This document shows, piece after piece, positions 49,384 through 60,000 of a stretch of DNA of 60,000 nt. Every line of letters starts with the position of its first letter. Position 1 is the stretch's first letter. A model generated the notes under the pieces. That model saw only the letters and a program-made list of their open reading frames with translations. It did no database searches and was not told where the DNA came from. The translations under genes were made by a program, and so were the position numbers. The stretch is from Takakia lepidozioides (taxonomy: Eukaryota > Streptophyta > Takakiopsida > Takakiales > Takakiaceae): the NCBI GenBank assembly GCA_030704615.1, contig CM060731.1, positions 77,606,756-77,666,755 on the forward strand, given 5' to 3'.

Positions 49384-50425
49384 CAATCAGCATGCGAGTG
49401 TTCTTCAACCAACGAGAGACGCCCATTTGCTACTGATTAGAATATGTATTCGGCCGCCGATAGAAGTCCTGGTACCGTAATATAAAATCCACGACATGGA
49501 TAATTGAGAAAACTGATACCCTCAAAATTGATCATGTCATCCCCAATACATGTTACACATTCAAAGGCAAGTAGTAAATGACCACTGCAAAATCAAGTAC
49601 ATTTTTTTAGAGATTACAAACTGATTTTTTCGCGATTCAAGATCTCTAAGTGCAAACAATTTTGTATTGGATCCCTATATGGGTTAGTTTATCTTGTTCA
49701 CAAGAAAGGAAAATAGTCCATTCTAAAATTTCAACTCATAGTTAAAACTCAAATGTGGTTGAGCCACTATATTTGTCGCATGAAAAAAAATTGAGGTAAC
49801 TTGACTCGACTGAATTTTTTGGGTTTAAATAGGATCGGAAGTGGGTTTTCAATATGAATTGTCATTAAAATATTTGCATTTCTTTCCATTGTATATGATG
49901 CTAACCGTTCTTGCACTTCCCACCTTTTTTATGAACATAACTATAGTCTTGAGCTATATTATGCACGCAAGTATGTGTATCAGGAAATTATTTGAACTTG
50001 CAAGCGGTACCAAAGGGTGTACAACTTACATCTTAGTCACGATAAGTCAACCTCATGATCTTCAGACAATAGTAATTTAGCTATCTTTCTTCTAGAGTTG
50101 GTATAAATTGAGCTAACTATGCATAATATTCTTATGGTCCCTATTCGGTGTTTCCATGTTTTATTGGAGACCATGTGTGTAGATTAGTTATTAAATAATA
50201 AGTTCAAGGCTGGAGAGGTCACGCAGAGAAAAGCCCTCCTCCCCCTTCTTTATATACCTTCTCCAGACGACGGCCCCGCCCTATCAAGAGGCGCGCTCGA
50301 GCCTTCCAAATGGCTGGTCCTCGCAACGTGTCCACAACCCTAACATGACGCCTAGACGAACACATGTCATCCTTCTGCATCGCTCTACTGCACCTGTTCC
50401 TGCCTCCCCATTGGTGGTCATGCTT
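49384..50425. other. 3' flank of the kinase gene, no gene recognised
   Basis: AT-rich, no supported frame. The last 200 bases become C-rich at the approach to the LINE remnant. Confidence 0.45.
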
Positions 50426-52776
50426 GTTTTTTAAAGGCTTTTGACCGTATCAATTGGCCTTTTTTTATTGGGGGCCCTTATTGGGGGCCCCCCTTTTTTA
50501 CCTCCTGGGTCACTATCCTCATTTCTTCTGCCTCCAGCCATGTAAGTACTAATGGTCATCTTTCAAGACCTTTCCCCCTCGAAAGGTCCGTCAAGGTTGC
50601 CCTCTCTCCTATTTGTTGTTTCTCATTGCAGCTGCCTGTCTTGGCTACATGTTTGATGCTCATTTGATTCTTGGCTTATCCATCCCTCACGGCCAGCCAT
50701 CTAATTTCAATATTAACATTTTTTCCTATGCTGATGACACCACTTTTTTTCTGCGGAATGACCTGATGACTAACATTGTCAATGCAAGCCTTCTCTACTT
50801 TAAACTCTTTCTGCAGTGCCTCAGGTTTTAAAGTTAACTGGCGCAAGTCTAAAGGTCTGCTCTCTCTTCCCTCAGCCTTGCCCCCCCCCCCCCGCACCTT
50901 CCTGCTTGGGGCTCTGATTGGGGTCTGTCTTGGCTGGCTCATGGGGAATCTCACCCTCTACTCGGTCACTTGATGGGTCATGGTTTATCTAGGGAACAAC
51001 ATTTTCCGCCCATTCTTGCTCGCCTTAAGTCTAAGTTATCCTTTTGGTACTCTTCCAGATTATCCCTTGCCGGTCGTGCTCTTGTTGTTAACCAAATCCT
51101 CGAAGCTTCCCTCTGGTTTATTGCGCCGGTTTGGAGCCAGCCTGGCTCCCCTATCATCAAGAAGATTAAAGCTTTGATTAGAAACTTTTTGTGGGGTGCT
51201 GCTGATGCGGGAGTCTCCCTAGTTTCCCAGGTCACAACTCTGCCAAAAATAAAACTTGGTGGACTGGGAATCTAGACCTCAATTCTCAAATTACAGCTCT
51301 CCTTGGTAAGTGGGTGCCCAGGTCTTTTCTTCCTAATGCAGGCCCATGGAAGTTTCTTATTATTATCTTGCTGCTGCAACACTAAAGACTGAGCCGCGCT
51401 GGAATGTCTCTTTACAGTGGATGACACAAAAGGGTAAGTTCAACTGTTTGCCAGCAAATGGGTCTGAGACCTGGTGCTCCATATGGGGGGCTTGGGTGAG
51501 GCTTTGGGAGTACTTGTATCATCGACCCTCTACCTATTGGGAAGAGGTAATGCGGCAGCCTCTGTTCGGAAATCTGCAACTCGATAATGAGGTACTGGCT
51601 AAATGCTCCCTCCCCTAGGCACTCTGGGAAGCAGCGGGCTTCAACTCTGTGGCTTCTATATGTAATAATGGTATTCTTTCTCCCCCCCAACCTTGGTCTT
51701 TGCTTGGCCCCCGTCGTTTCTCTCGTTCCTAGCCTTGTTTAACCTCAATTGTCCATTCTAGGTGGGGCTTGCTGCTCCAAGATGGCAGGGATAAATGGAA
51801 GTCTCGGCCATCATGGATAGGATGCATTGGGGGTATTCCTTGTGATGTCCTGTTCGTTTCTGATCCCAGGGTCTCGGTGGCCTCTGGCTTGGGTTTCTTG
51901 GCTTCGTCATTTGGTGCTCTTTCCCCCATTGCCCTCATGTCAGTCCATGCTGCATCTCTTTTCCTAGTACGAGTCATGGACTGCTCTTCATGAGGTAAAT
52001 TGAATCCCCTCCCTCTAGGCTCGGGTTCTCTTGCCCAATGGGGTGCGATACTTCCCTTTCTTTGGCTGTTCGTCTTACTAGTCTCTCAATTACCTTGGGA
52101 CCCGGCTGACTGGGCCTAGCTTTATAAGGATAAGCCGGCCCCTTTCTTCTCTTATTCAACAAAGATAGGGTATAATCTCCTCTTACCCCCCTTCCCCACG
52201 GAAGCTAAGATGTGTGGCAAGTGGTCTCATCTCTCTATCCCTAGAGGGGCTTGGCATGGTATTTGGTCTGATATCTGGAATACTCATAGGGCTGCAAAGC
52301 TGAGTGCTTTCTTATGGAGGATGACTCACCGCATTCTCCCTGTGGCTAGTCATATGCAGGTTCCCCCTTCTGATGTCTACACTTTGTGCCCCTCACTTTT
52401 GCCTGAGTATTTGGAACACTGCCTGCTTCATTACATCTTTGCTTGACAGGTTTGGGTGCGAATTCGGTCCTTCTTCCTCCCATGGAAGACTCTTAACATA
52501 ACTGATAACTCTCTTTTGCTTTTTAATATCTCTAATGGGATTCCCTGGTTGTCATGTCAGCTTTGGCAATGTCTCAGAGCCCTGGGTCTTTGGCACATCT
52601 GGAAGTCTAGATGTGCTTGGCTGTATAATGGTACCTCCCCTTGCCCTCATGCCACTCTAGCACGTATTCATTTTGATCTAATTATTCAGTGTTGCAAATT
52701 GTGGGATTTGCTGGTGTTGGCAGTACTCAGATGTTCTGAAGACCAACGTGTTGCTCGATTTGATTTTGATTCTTAA
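50426..52776 (+). pseudogene. L1-type LINE reverse transcriptase remnant with zf-RVT region
   Basis: Non-LTR elements copy themselves by target-primed reverse transcription. AFDRINW (about 50440) marks an RT block; SYADDTTFFLRND (50728-50766) is the catalytic motif with both Asp residues; SGFKVNWRKSK follows after a frame change. Then come LKSKLSFWYSSRLSLAGRAL, NQILEASLWFIAPVW and IRNFLWGAADAG, typical of plant L1 elements. The zinc-binding zf-RVT region is at about 52210-52440 (WSDIWNTHRAAKLSAFLWRM, RILPVASHMQV). Frames change at least four times and stops are frequent. ORF1 and endonuclease are not seen. The end near 52776 has no clear poly(A) tail and abuts the palindrome array. Confidence 0.85.
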
Positions 52777-52779
52777 ATT

Positions 52780-53001
52780 AAGCGACCGCCGTTTGGCGGT
52801 CGCTTACTTAATATATATTTTTAAATGAAGCGACTGCCAAATAGCGGCGGTCGCTTATTTATATTTTGAATCTTGAATTAAGCGACCCCCAATAGGCGGT
52901 CGCTTATTTACTATATATATTTTTTAAAGCAGCGACCGCCATGCGGCGGTCACCTGTTTTTTTATTTTCTTAGAAATCCAGGGACCCGCCGTGTGGCGTT
53001 T
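52780..53001. repeat. Array of five palindromes, period about 50 bp
   Basis: Units at 52780-52805, 52828-52856, 52880-52905, 52931-52955 and, eroded, 52981-53000. Each is a stem with arms close to AAGCGACCGCC and GGCGGTCGCTT and a 3-6 base loop, separated by AT-rich spacers of about 22-26 bases. The arms vary but compensating pairing is largely kept. This looks like the repeated terminus of a fold-back type element or a protein-binding array. Confidence 0.8.
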
Positions 53002-53079
53002 TGTTTTTAATTTTTTAATCATGAAGCGGCGCCTGGCCAGCCACGTGGCGAGATGAAACAAATGGGATGGGGGGAGGTG

Positions 53080-53165
53080 GTTTTGAACTCTTGACCTCTC
53101 CCATGTGGGTGCGAGTGGCGAGGTGCGACTGACCAGTCGCGCCGCTCTGACACGTGGCAAGGCGC
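53080..53165 (-). repeat. tRNA-like (SINE-head-like) segment
   Basis: The minus strand contains GAGAGGTCAAGAGTTCAAAA, resembling the anticodon-stem to T-arm part of a tRNA with a B box. Upstream is CGGCGCGACTGGTCAGTCGC, which could be an altered A box and D arm. It is too diverged to be a working tRNA; no anticodon loop can be assigned. Confidence 0.35.
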
Positions 53166-53218
53166 CACTAGCATATCGTTCCTTTTCAAGCATAATGCCA
53201 TTTTGGGGGGGGTGGGCG

Positions 53219-53230
53219 CCTATATAAACC
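53219..53230 (+). promoter_or_regulatory. Candidate TATA box of the kinase-like sequence
   Basis: CCTATATAAACC, about 316 bases before the ATG at 53546, in a GC-rich stretch that also carries two CACGTGGC words (G-box core; about 53041 and 53151). Confidence 0.5.
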
Positions 53231-53545
53231 ATTCCCCCCTCCTTTTCTGATCACTTTTGTCCCTCTCATGGTGCGGTTCCTTGGCATCCTGTAGTCCTTT
53301 CGGACTTCGTTGCTTGGCACTGCCAACGGGAGGTGCTAAGGTGATTATTTGGGGGGGGGGTTTTTGTCGGTTTTTTATTGGTCAGTCCCACACACTTGTT
53401 CACGGTTCAATCATCGTATCATCATTTTGCCGTTTTCGGATCTCCGACGGTCTGTTTTTTTGCAAAAACTACAAAGGCACCATCCACACGCGTTCATTGC
53501 TGTTTTCTGAGGTTTTGAACCCTGTAGTGGGCAAAGGTTTATACA

Positions 53546-54991
53546 ATGTCGGGGGTTGTGAATTCAAGTTCTAGGGCGGGGTCGTCTGGGGGTCGGAGGA
53601 AGAGAAAACGTGCCCACGAGCGGGATAGCCAGGTCAACAAGCCCGACTACCCGGGACCGGATGCCTTGGATAGGATGAAAGAAGTGGTAGTGGATTATTT
53701 CAAGGGTAGGGACAGGCATGGATGGGAAGGGTTTCAGATTTTCCAGCAAAATATGGAGAGAAAAATGACAAACGCTTTGGCGGGGGCTAAGTGGACGGCG
53801 GACAGGGATAAGCCGAAGTTCAATCGGTGGATCCAAAGCAGGGTGAAAGACGCCACGTGAAATTTGAGGCAGCTAATGAAGACATGGAAGGGTAGAGCAA
53901 TCGAGGGTCGATTGCCCTCCGTCGAAACTGAGTTAATGCGGCGTGTTGAGTATTGGGCTTGCTCGGCAAGTCAGAATTCACATCGCCGGACTAGGGTTGT
54001 CCCTTGGGAGACGGGGTCATCAGGCGGGGGAGGCACGACTGGTCTTTATTACCTGAACTCTACTGCAAAGATGGTAGAGATTGGCTCTTACAAAGAAGGA
54101 GGGTATGCTAAGGTCCGTCAGTGTAGGATTGTTGGCAATTCTAGAATACCGGAGCATTGGGAGCTAGCGGGAAAAAATCCCAAGTCCAAAAATCCAGAAA
54201 AGACGTTGAGACAACATAACGACGAGTGTTTGGCAGTGAAGTTCCAGCATCCAGGTGTTATCTCATATTTTGTTATGAATGCACGTGAGGTAGAGGGTTA
54301 CACTCGCTGGTGGAATGGGGGGACAATACGCAACATGATGAATCTTGACAGAAAATGGAGCAACGATTCGGACAACAGGGTGATTTTGGAACAAATGGGA
54401 ATGAAAGCAGAGTTCCAGGAATGCGATCGCTTGCTTCGTTTCCGGAAAGTGCGAAGTTAACTTGCATGGGCACTGGTGTACATCATGGATGTTGTCCAGA
54501 AGAACGGTGTCCTGCACAACGACTTGTCCCCCGACAACATCTTGTTGCATTTTCCAGATGGCACCGAGGAGATCAAGATTCAGGTGTGTGATTGGGGCTT
54601 AGCCACCCCATTGGGCATAAGCAAAGCCTCACCGTACCAGTTTGAAAACCAAGACAAGCTGGACCGGGAACTCGAGAAAAGATGGTGGGTGGAAAAAGAT
54701 ATTGCATCGGTTTTCAATGCGAATGCCACCCCCCCCCCCCCCCCCCCGCCCTACCAGGACATGACGTCGGAGGCCTTTGCCATTGAGAAGATAATGGTCC
54801 GAATAAATGGCGGCGCTAATTATGATCAAAGTATCGAGGACCAATTTACGGGAGGTTGTTGGCATTCAGTGCTACAAAGGTTATACAACAATAACAAGAA
54901 TGAGAGAGTTACATTAGCCCATGTAGTACTTCGGTTCATGGGCAAGCCATTCAACTGGCCTGAGCCGAAAGACGTATATAGGACGGAGTAG
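53546..54991 (+). pseudogene. Atypical protein-kinase-like sequence, three ORFs in one phase
   Basis: Three open segments (53546-53860, 53864-54460, 54476-54991) are in the same phase, separated by TGA at 53858 and TAA at 54458. The N-terminal part is basic (RRKRKRAHERD) and then unknown (FQIFQQNMERKMTNALAGAK). The N-lobe follows: SYKEGGYAKVRQC in the glycine-loop position, CLAVKFQHPG with the lysine. The C-lobe has GVLHNDLSPDNILLHF (HND in place of HRD; catalytic Asp kept) and QVCDWGLATPLG (DWG in place of DFG). Similarity just before the second stop moves briefly to another frame (FPESAKLT), so indels exist as well as stops. A poly-C run (54730-54747) encodes a proline stretch. The family is not one I can name; it is not a usual receptor kinase. 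An uncommon intron arrangement could explain one of the breaks. Confidence 0.65.
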
Positions 54992-55154
54992 ACCAGTCTC
55001 ATAGATATGAGATTTGTGGCGGTACAATGGTTCTTTTATGAAGACATAACTCAATTTTGATCGTGCATGTAATAAATAAAGTCCCATTGTAAATACTACA
55101 TTGCATATGCTCGACCCTGGCACCTGTCATCGCAACATAAATGGTTTGTGTACT

Positions 55155-55540
55155 GGCTCACTGTTTATATTTGTAATGTTCCAAGGTTTCGGATAGGGTT
55201 ATGAGAAAACGATGTATTAGTTCCGTAAGAGTTAGACAACAAACGTCTCACATCTCATTCAACTGTGCGACACTACCATGAAAGGCATGGATCGGAAAGT
55301 AATAGGTGCACATGCGACCTCCGAACGTTTGATACTAGGTCCAGCGAATGGTCTACTTGAACGTCCGGAGGTCGCATGTACACCTATTACTTTTTGATCC
55401 ATGTCACTCATGGTAGTGTCGGCATTTGAATGAGATACGGAACGTTTGTTGTCTAACTCCTATGGAGCCAATATATCATTTTCTCAGTACCCTGTCAGAA
55501 ACATTGAAACATTCGAAGTTACAAACAGTACCATAATACA
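55155..55540. repeat. Fold-back repeat 1, arms about 175 bp, loop about 20 bp
   Basis: The left arm (about 55155-55333) pairs with the right arm (about 55354-55540). Long matching stretches are GAGTTAGACAACAAACGT, ACACTACCATGA and AGTAATAGGTG then ACATGCGACCTCC. Arms differ at perhaps one base in seven by eye. No target duplication or transposase was found; it could be a MITE or a source of hairpin RNA. Confidence 0.8.
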
Positions 55541-55669
55541 CGGCCGGTTTTGTTGAAATGACATCTGTGAGGTTCGAGCGTATGCAATTTTTTATTTAAA
55601 CGGAATTTTATTACTCGAGGGATCGGTACTGCTGCTGGAGCGCAACTGATGGTGCGAGTTCTCTATTGA

Positions 55670-56095
55670 TTAGAGCTGTCACAACCAATGTCAACAATCA
55701 TATTTACGGTAAGGTGTTTCATGCTATTGTTGTTTATCTAGTTGAATTTTGTAGTACTCTTTTTGCTATTCACATGCCAACGTCATCTGAGACTGTCATG
55801 TTCAAACGAACGTATCAGCTACCCCGGCCAGCTTGCAGGCTGCAGGCCCGGCCCACCATAAATTGAATGAATTGGAGATTTTGTGCAAAGTTCCTGGTTT
55901 CATGTCCGTGGTGGCTGATATGGAATTCGGAATATGGCAGTCGCAGTGGACCTGATGTCGTTGGCATGGGAGTAACAAAACGATTCATAAAGAATTTAGC
56001 TACGTGAACATCGGCTGTATGAAACATCTTGCAGTACATATGATTCTTGAGATTGTTTGTACGGATTATTTGTGTTTGTGCTTTCAAGTGGCGAA
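55670..56095. repeat. Fold-back repeat 2, older, arms about 140 bp
   Basis: The left arm (about 55672-55805) matches the reverse of about 55945-56085. Shared words include AATCATAT, ATGTTTCAT/GTGTTTCAT and CATGCCAACG.CATC. Arms are more diverged than in fold-back 1, with about 140 bases between them. Confidence 0.6.
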
Positions 56096-56099
56096 CATT

Positions 56100-56690
56100 T
56101 CCGCCATGGTGCGGAAGAGGTGCATTGGCCACATTAAACGGTTGATGTGATACCATTTCACAAATGTATCACATCACATTTGTGAAAATGTATCACATGA
56201 ACCGTTCCATGTGGCCTACAGGAGTCTTCGATGGATGCGAGATCAATGTGGCCTACGAGATCTGCTTCCACCAACAAACATGTGATCATTTCAGAAGCGC
56301 TTGAACTTTGAAACGACGATGGGCAAGGTTCTTCGTCAAGATGTTCAACATACTGAGGTCTTCTGTAATGTCTCTTGCTTCGTAATGAGGTGCTTCTCTA
56401 ACTCTTATTTTTCCAATGTTGATATCTTCCATCTGGAACATATCCACACATGCATATATAAACACTTAAAAAACCAAATGACCATCAAAACTGGAAGTTG
56501 GGTATGAGGCTTATAAAAGTGGAGATGGTCATTTGCTTATTTAAGGATTTCTGCACACATTTGTGGATCTGTTCCAGGTGGAGAACATCAACATATTGGA
56601 TAAAGTGAACATGGAGAAGCACCGCATTACGAGGCAGGAGACACTACAAAAAGAGCTTCAAAGGGCATACCATGTAACAGGTCCCAGTAT
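56100..56690. other. No gene recognised
   Basis: A small inverted repeat built on CACAAATGTATCACAT lies at about 56158-56200. Otherwise nothing is supported. Confidence 0.45.
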
Positions 56691-56699
56691 AATCGAAGA

Positions 56700-59085
56700 C
56701 GAAACCCCATTCATTCAATGGGCGATTGAATGGTTGCCCATCCAAATGATTTTTGTTTGTTTTCAATCTTTGCCACTATGTTCAACATACCATGTATCAG
56801 GTCCTGGACTAATATGAGATCAATCGAAATTCATTCGATGGCTCAATGGATGAATGGCCATCGAAATGATTTTCGTTCGCTTTGAGACTTGGCCACTATG
56901 TTCAATGTGCCATGTAAGAGGCCCCTGAGTAATATGAGATCAATCGAAATTCGTTCAATGGGCCAACGGATGGTTGCCCATCCAAATGATTTTCGTTCGC
57001 TTTGAAACTTGGCCAGTGTGTTCAATGTACCCTCTGATACGTCCCAGTGTAATATGAGATCATTAAAAAATTCATTCAATTGTCCAATGAGGCGTTTACT
57101 TGTCATCTGGTTTTTGTTCAATGCGAAAAAGAAATCATGCAATGCGTGCACGACTATTGCACCCATTGAACGGATGTGGTTGAAGTCCCTCTTTTGCCCC
57201 CATGTGCTGGAACATGTGTGGAGACACATTAGACGAATAAATCATTTGTCTCCCCATCGACGCGTTCACCCCTCAAGCCATTCCACAATTTAATTGAATT
57301 TAAACTCATTTTAAGCCAAAAATAGGTTTGCACTGCCTTTCATTGGGGGTTTCTGGCACGTATCGATTTTGTTTTTTGCTCAATTTCGTTCTGCGGCTTC
57401 AAGCATCCCACCGCTACTCCCCCGCCAAAATTTGGACCAATCAAAAATGCCCCCCAAAAAAAGTGTTTTTTCACTCACTATTGCAGAACTCTCTATGAAG
57501 AAGGCATGAAGTTGTACACAAAAGTTTGGAGTGCAAAACAGGGAAGAAACTGTGGTTTTGGGTCCAAATGAATTATGTTCGCTCCCAAATTTGGCACGCA
57601 CGTTGCATATGGCTACATTATACGCCCCATTAAAAAACGGAATGAAAAAAAAATCATGAGCATACGAAACACAGTCCAACAGGTCCCAAAACAATAGTAG
57701 GTCCAACGGAATATATTCAACGGGTGAACGGATGGTTGCCCATCCAAATCATTTTTGTTTGCTTCCAAACTTTGCCAGTACATTCGAGACACCCTTTCAT
57801 AGGTCCCGGACTAATATGAGATCAATCGAAATTCATTCGATGGCTCAACGGATGGTTGGCCATCGAAATGATTTTGGTTCGCTTTGAGACTTGGCCACTA
57901 TGTTCAATGTGCCATGTAAGAGGCCCCAAAGTAATATGAGATCAATCGAAATTCGTTCAATGGGCCAACGGATGGTTGCCCATCCAAATGATTTTCGTTC
58001 GCTTTGAAACTTGGCCAGTGTGTTCAATGTACCCTCTGATACGTCCCAGTGTAATACGAGATCAATCGAATTCGTTCGATTGTCCAATGAGGCGTTCACT
58101 TGTCATCTGGTTTTTGTTCAATGTGAAAAAAAAAAAATCTTGCAATGTATACACGGCTATTGCACCCATTAAACGGGGTTGAAGCCCCTCTTTTGCCCCT
58201 ATGTGCTTGAACATGTGTGCGACACATGTGCGGAGACACATTAGACGAATAAATCATTTGCCTCCCCATCGACGCGTTCACTCCTCAAGCCATTCCACAA
58301 TTTAATTGAATTTAAATTCATTTTAAGCCAATAAATAGGTTTGCATTGCCTTTCATTGGGGGTTTCTGGCACGTATCGATTTTGTTTTTGGCTCAATTTC
58401 ATTCTGCGGCTTCAAGCATCCCACTGCTACTCCCCCGCCAAAATTTGGATCAATAAAAAATGCCCCAAAAAAAAAGTGTTTTCTTCGCTCACTATTGCAA
58501 AACTCTCTATGAATAGTGCATGAAGTTGAACACAAATCAAGTTTGGAGTGCAAAATAGGGAAGAAACTGTGGTTTTGGGTCCAAATGAATTATGTTTGCT
58601 CCCAAATTTGGCATGCACGTTGCATATGGCTACATTACACGCCCCATTAAAAAACAGAATGAAAAAAAAATCATGTGCACGCGAAACACAGTCCAACGGG
58701 TCCCAAAGCAATAGCAGATCCAATGGAATACATTCAACGGGTGAACGGATGGTTGCCCATCCAAATCATTTTTGTTTGCTTCCAAACTTTGTCAGTACGT
58801 TTGACACACCCTCTCACAGGTCCCGGACTAATATGAGAACAATCGAAATTCATTCGATGGCTCAACGGATGGTTGACCATCGAAATGATTTTGGTTCGCT
58901 TTGAGACTTGGCCACTATGTTCAATGTGCCATGTAAAAGGCCCAGAGTAATATGAGATCAATCGAAATTCGTTCAATAGGCCAATGGATGGTTGCCCATC
59001 CAAATGATTTTCGTTTGCTTTGAGACTTGGCTAGTATGTTCAATATACCCTTTGATACGTCCCAGTGTAATATGAGATTAATCGA
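56700..59085. repeat. Two-level tandem repeat: ~120-bp monomers in ~1.0-kb units
   Basis: A monomer containing CCAAATGATTTTCGTTCGCT and TATGAGATCAATCGAAATTC recurs every 119-120 bases (56749, 56868, 56988 and again 57744, 57868, 57988, then 58764, 58886, 59005). Three monomers followed by about 650 bases of other sequence form a larger unit. For example TGTCCAATGAGGCGT recurs at 57081 and 58081, and CCCCATCGACGCGTTCAC at 57251 and 58265. There are two full larger units and part of a third, differing by scattered substitutions. No coding function is seen. Confidence 0.88.
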
Positions 59086-59553
59086 AATTATTTTGTGCTT
59101 TGAGAATTTTGTGGGTATGTTCGTAGAAAGATCATAGATTTTGCGAAATAATTATGAAATACGCAGGGACCAGGCGAAATTTGTTTGGAAGACGACCGTT
59201 CGTAACTCGTTATAACTTATTGGTTAACATCAATTTTCCTTGTTCTCCAGCTTTCGGAGTTCATTGCAAATACCCACATACACGTCATGACCAAATATGA
59301 CACCATTGTAAATTTGTTTACAGGGTGAACTAATTCTTCCCCATCACATGAGTGTAAATATGAAGAAAACGCTGCTCATGCAATTGAAATTGGCAGGTGC
59401 CGCACATGTGCATTGTGTATTAACAAAATTGGTGATATACAAAATTGGCAGTATACAAAATTGGCGGAATGCCATCACTGTGTTTTCCAACAATATTCAA
59501 GGTACAACAAAAATGCACATTGTATATGTACTACGCTGCCAGTCATTAAAAGC
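59086..59553. other. No gene recognised
   Basis: Only a short three-fold repeat of TACAAAATTGG at about 59437-59463 stands out. Confidence 0.45.
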
Positions 59554-60000
59554 CTAGTCGTCACTGTCCGAAGACAAGGAATTTGATGTTGTGGCCTGAT
59601 TTGCACTGCCAATTGCCAGAGCTTGCGACCGTGATCTCGTGGTCAATGAGGGGCCCAATGGCATGTGATCAATTCTGGCCTGCATCCGCCTACTTCGCGG
59701 CGACAGTTGACTTTCTTCTTCACTCTCACGACGTGGCGGAGGTGGATCGAGAACAAGTGTTCGGGCTGCATGCAAATCGGCAACGAGGCCGTCCATATCC
59801 GGCAATAGAGCCCCCGAAACACGATGATAACGGTCTGTCCATAGTCGCCTCCATTTCTCTACAACTGCTTTGATCGTACTTTTGAAACTTTCCAACTGCC
59901 TCTCGCGGGCCCTGTCCCTAATCATTGTGTCGTTTCGACGATAAGCCGCCTTGTACGCCTCATTCATTCGGCGTTGACATATTATAGCATCTTCCAGTTC
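59554..60000 (-). CDS. Partial charged ORF leaving the window, function unknown
   Basis: The minus-strand frame ends at 59554 and is open to the window edge (the codons before ATG 59967 read ELEDAIICQRR), so it is the C-terminal part of a longer protein. It is rich in Arg, Glu and Ser with a helical stretch (RQLESFKSTIKAVVEKWRRL) and ends in a Ser/Asp-rich tail (SLSSDSDD). No family is recognised. Its composition resembles transposon-encoded accessory or DNA-binding proteins, but that is only an impression. Confidence 0.5.
   Translation of the reverse strand, partial: ELEDAIICQRRMNEAYKAAYRRNDTMIRDRARERQLESFKSTIKAVVEKWRRLWTDRYHRVSGALLPDMDGLVADLHAARTLVLDPPPPRRESEEESQLSPRSRRMQARIDHMPLGPSLTTRSRSQALAIGSANQATTSNSLSSDSDD

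Noticed and set aside
53080-53165. Functional tRNA gene
   Set aside because: Only the T-arm side resembles a tRNA; the acceptor stem and anticodon loop cannot be formed. A SINE-like relic is the most that can be said.

Overview
The window looks like nuclear DNA of a land plant with a large, repeat-rich genome. The evidence is plant-type Ty3/gypsy, CACTA, hAT, Helitron, LINE and Tigger/pogo-like sequence, PLS-type pentatricopeptide (PPR) repeats, plant-organelle OSB 'PDF' motifs and an intact L-type lectin receptor kinase. A seed-free plant (fern, lycophyte or moss) is a guess. There is a 500-base assembly gap at 29130-29629. Only one gene, the lectin receptor kinase at 47347-49383, looks like an intact host gene; almost everything else is mobile DNA or pseudogene.

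Layout. 1-1870: 3' part of a CACTA transposase. 2634-3209: an unassigned ORF. 3644-11710: a Ty3/gypsy element on the + strand whose polyprotein runs Gag - protease - cytosine-C5 DNA methyltransferase - reverse transcriptase - RNase H - integrase - PHD finger, all in essentially one reading frame broken by five TAG stops, one TGA and two compensating indels. Its 3' LTR is followed 442 bases later by an 84-base second LTR start, which runs into an AT-rich Helitron Rep remnant (11795-13385).

13706-28189: a nested minus-strand Ty3/gypsy element with LTRs of about 1.04-1.11 kb. It has an ORF before gag, Gag-Pro, RT-RH-INT, a tandem-repeat tail and an extra 807-aa coiled-coil ORF that starts in a UAAUG stop-start overlap. 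Its 3' LTR is fused tail-to-tail, through 22 bases resembling a primer-binding site, to an inverted third LTR. Both outer ends are therefore U3 ends, flanked by the same short duplication (GTAGC). The insertion splits another + strand retroelement, whose TATA box and gag-like sequence continue at 28190-29129.

29630-37690: a Tigger/pogo-like transposase fragment with related terminal repeats, a PPR pseudogene fragment, and a 770-bp hAT-type non-autonomous element with a perfect 8-bp target duplication. 37690-44310: a minus-strand array of decayed gene copies in which an OSB-type PDF motif is fused to PPR repeats.

44310-60000: a small coiled-coil fragment related to the retroelement's extra ORF, the lectin receptor kinase, a decayed L1-type LINE, a five-unit array of palindromes, a tRNA-like segment on the minus strand, a kinase-like pseudogene, two fold-back repeats, a two-level tandem repeat (about 120-bp monomers inside about 1.0-kb units), and a partial charged ORF leaving the window.

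The strongest candidate for an undescribed system is the retrotransposon at 3.6-11.7 kb. It couples a chromatin writer (Dnmt3/DRM-like methyltransferase) to a probable chromatin reader (C-terminal PHD finger) in one polyprotein. The UAAUG-coupled third ORF, the inverted-LTR integration and the PDF-PPR fusion family are the next most notable.
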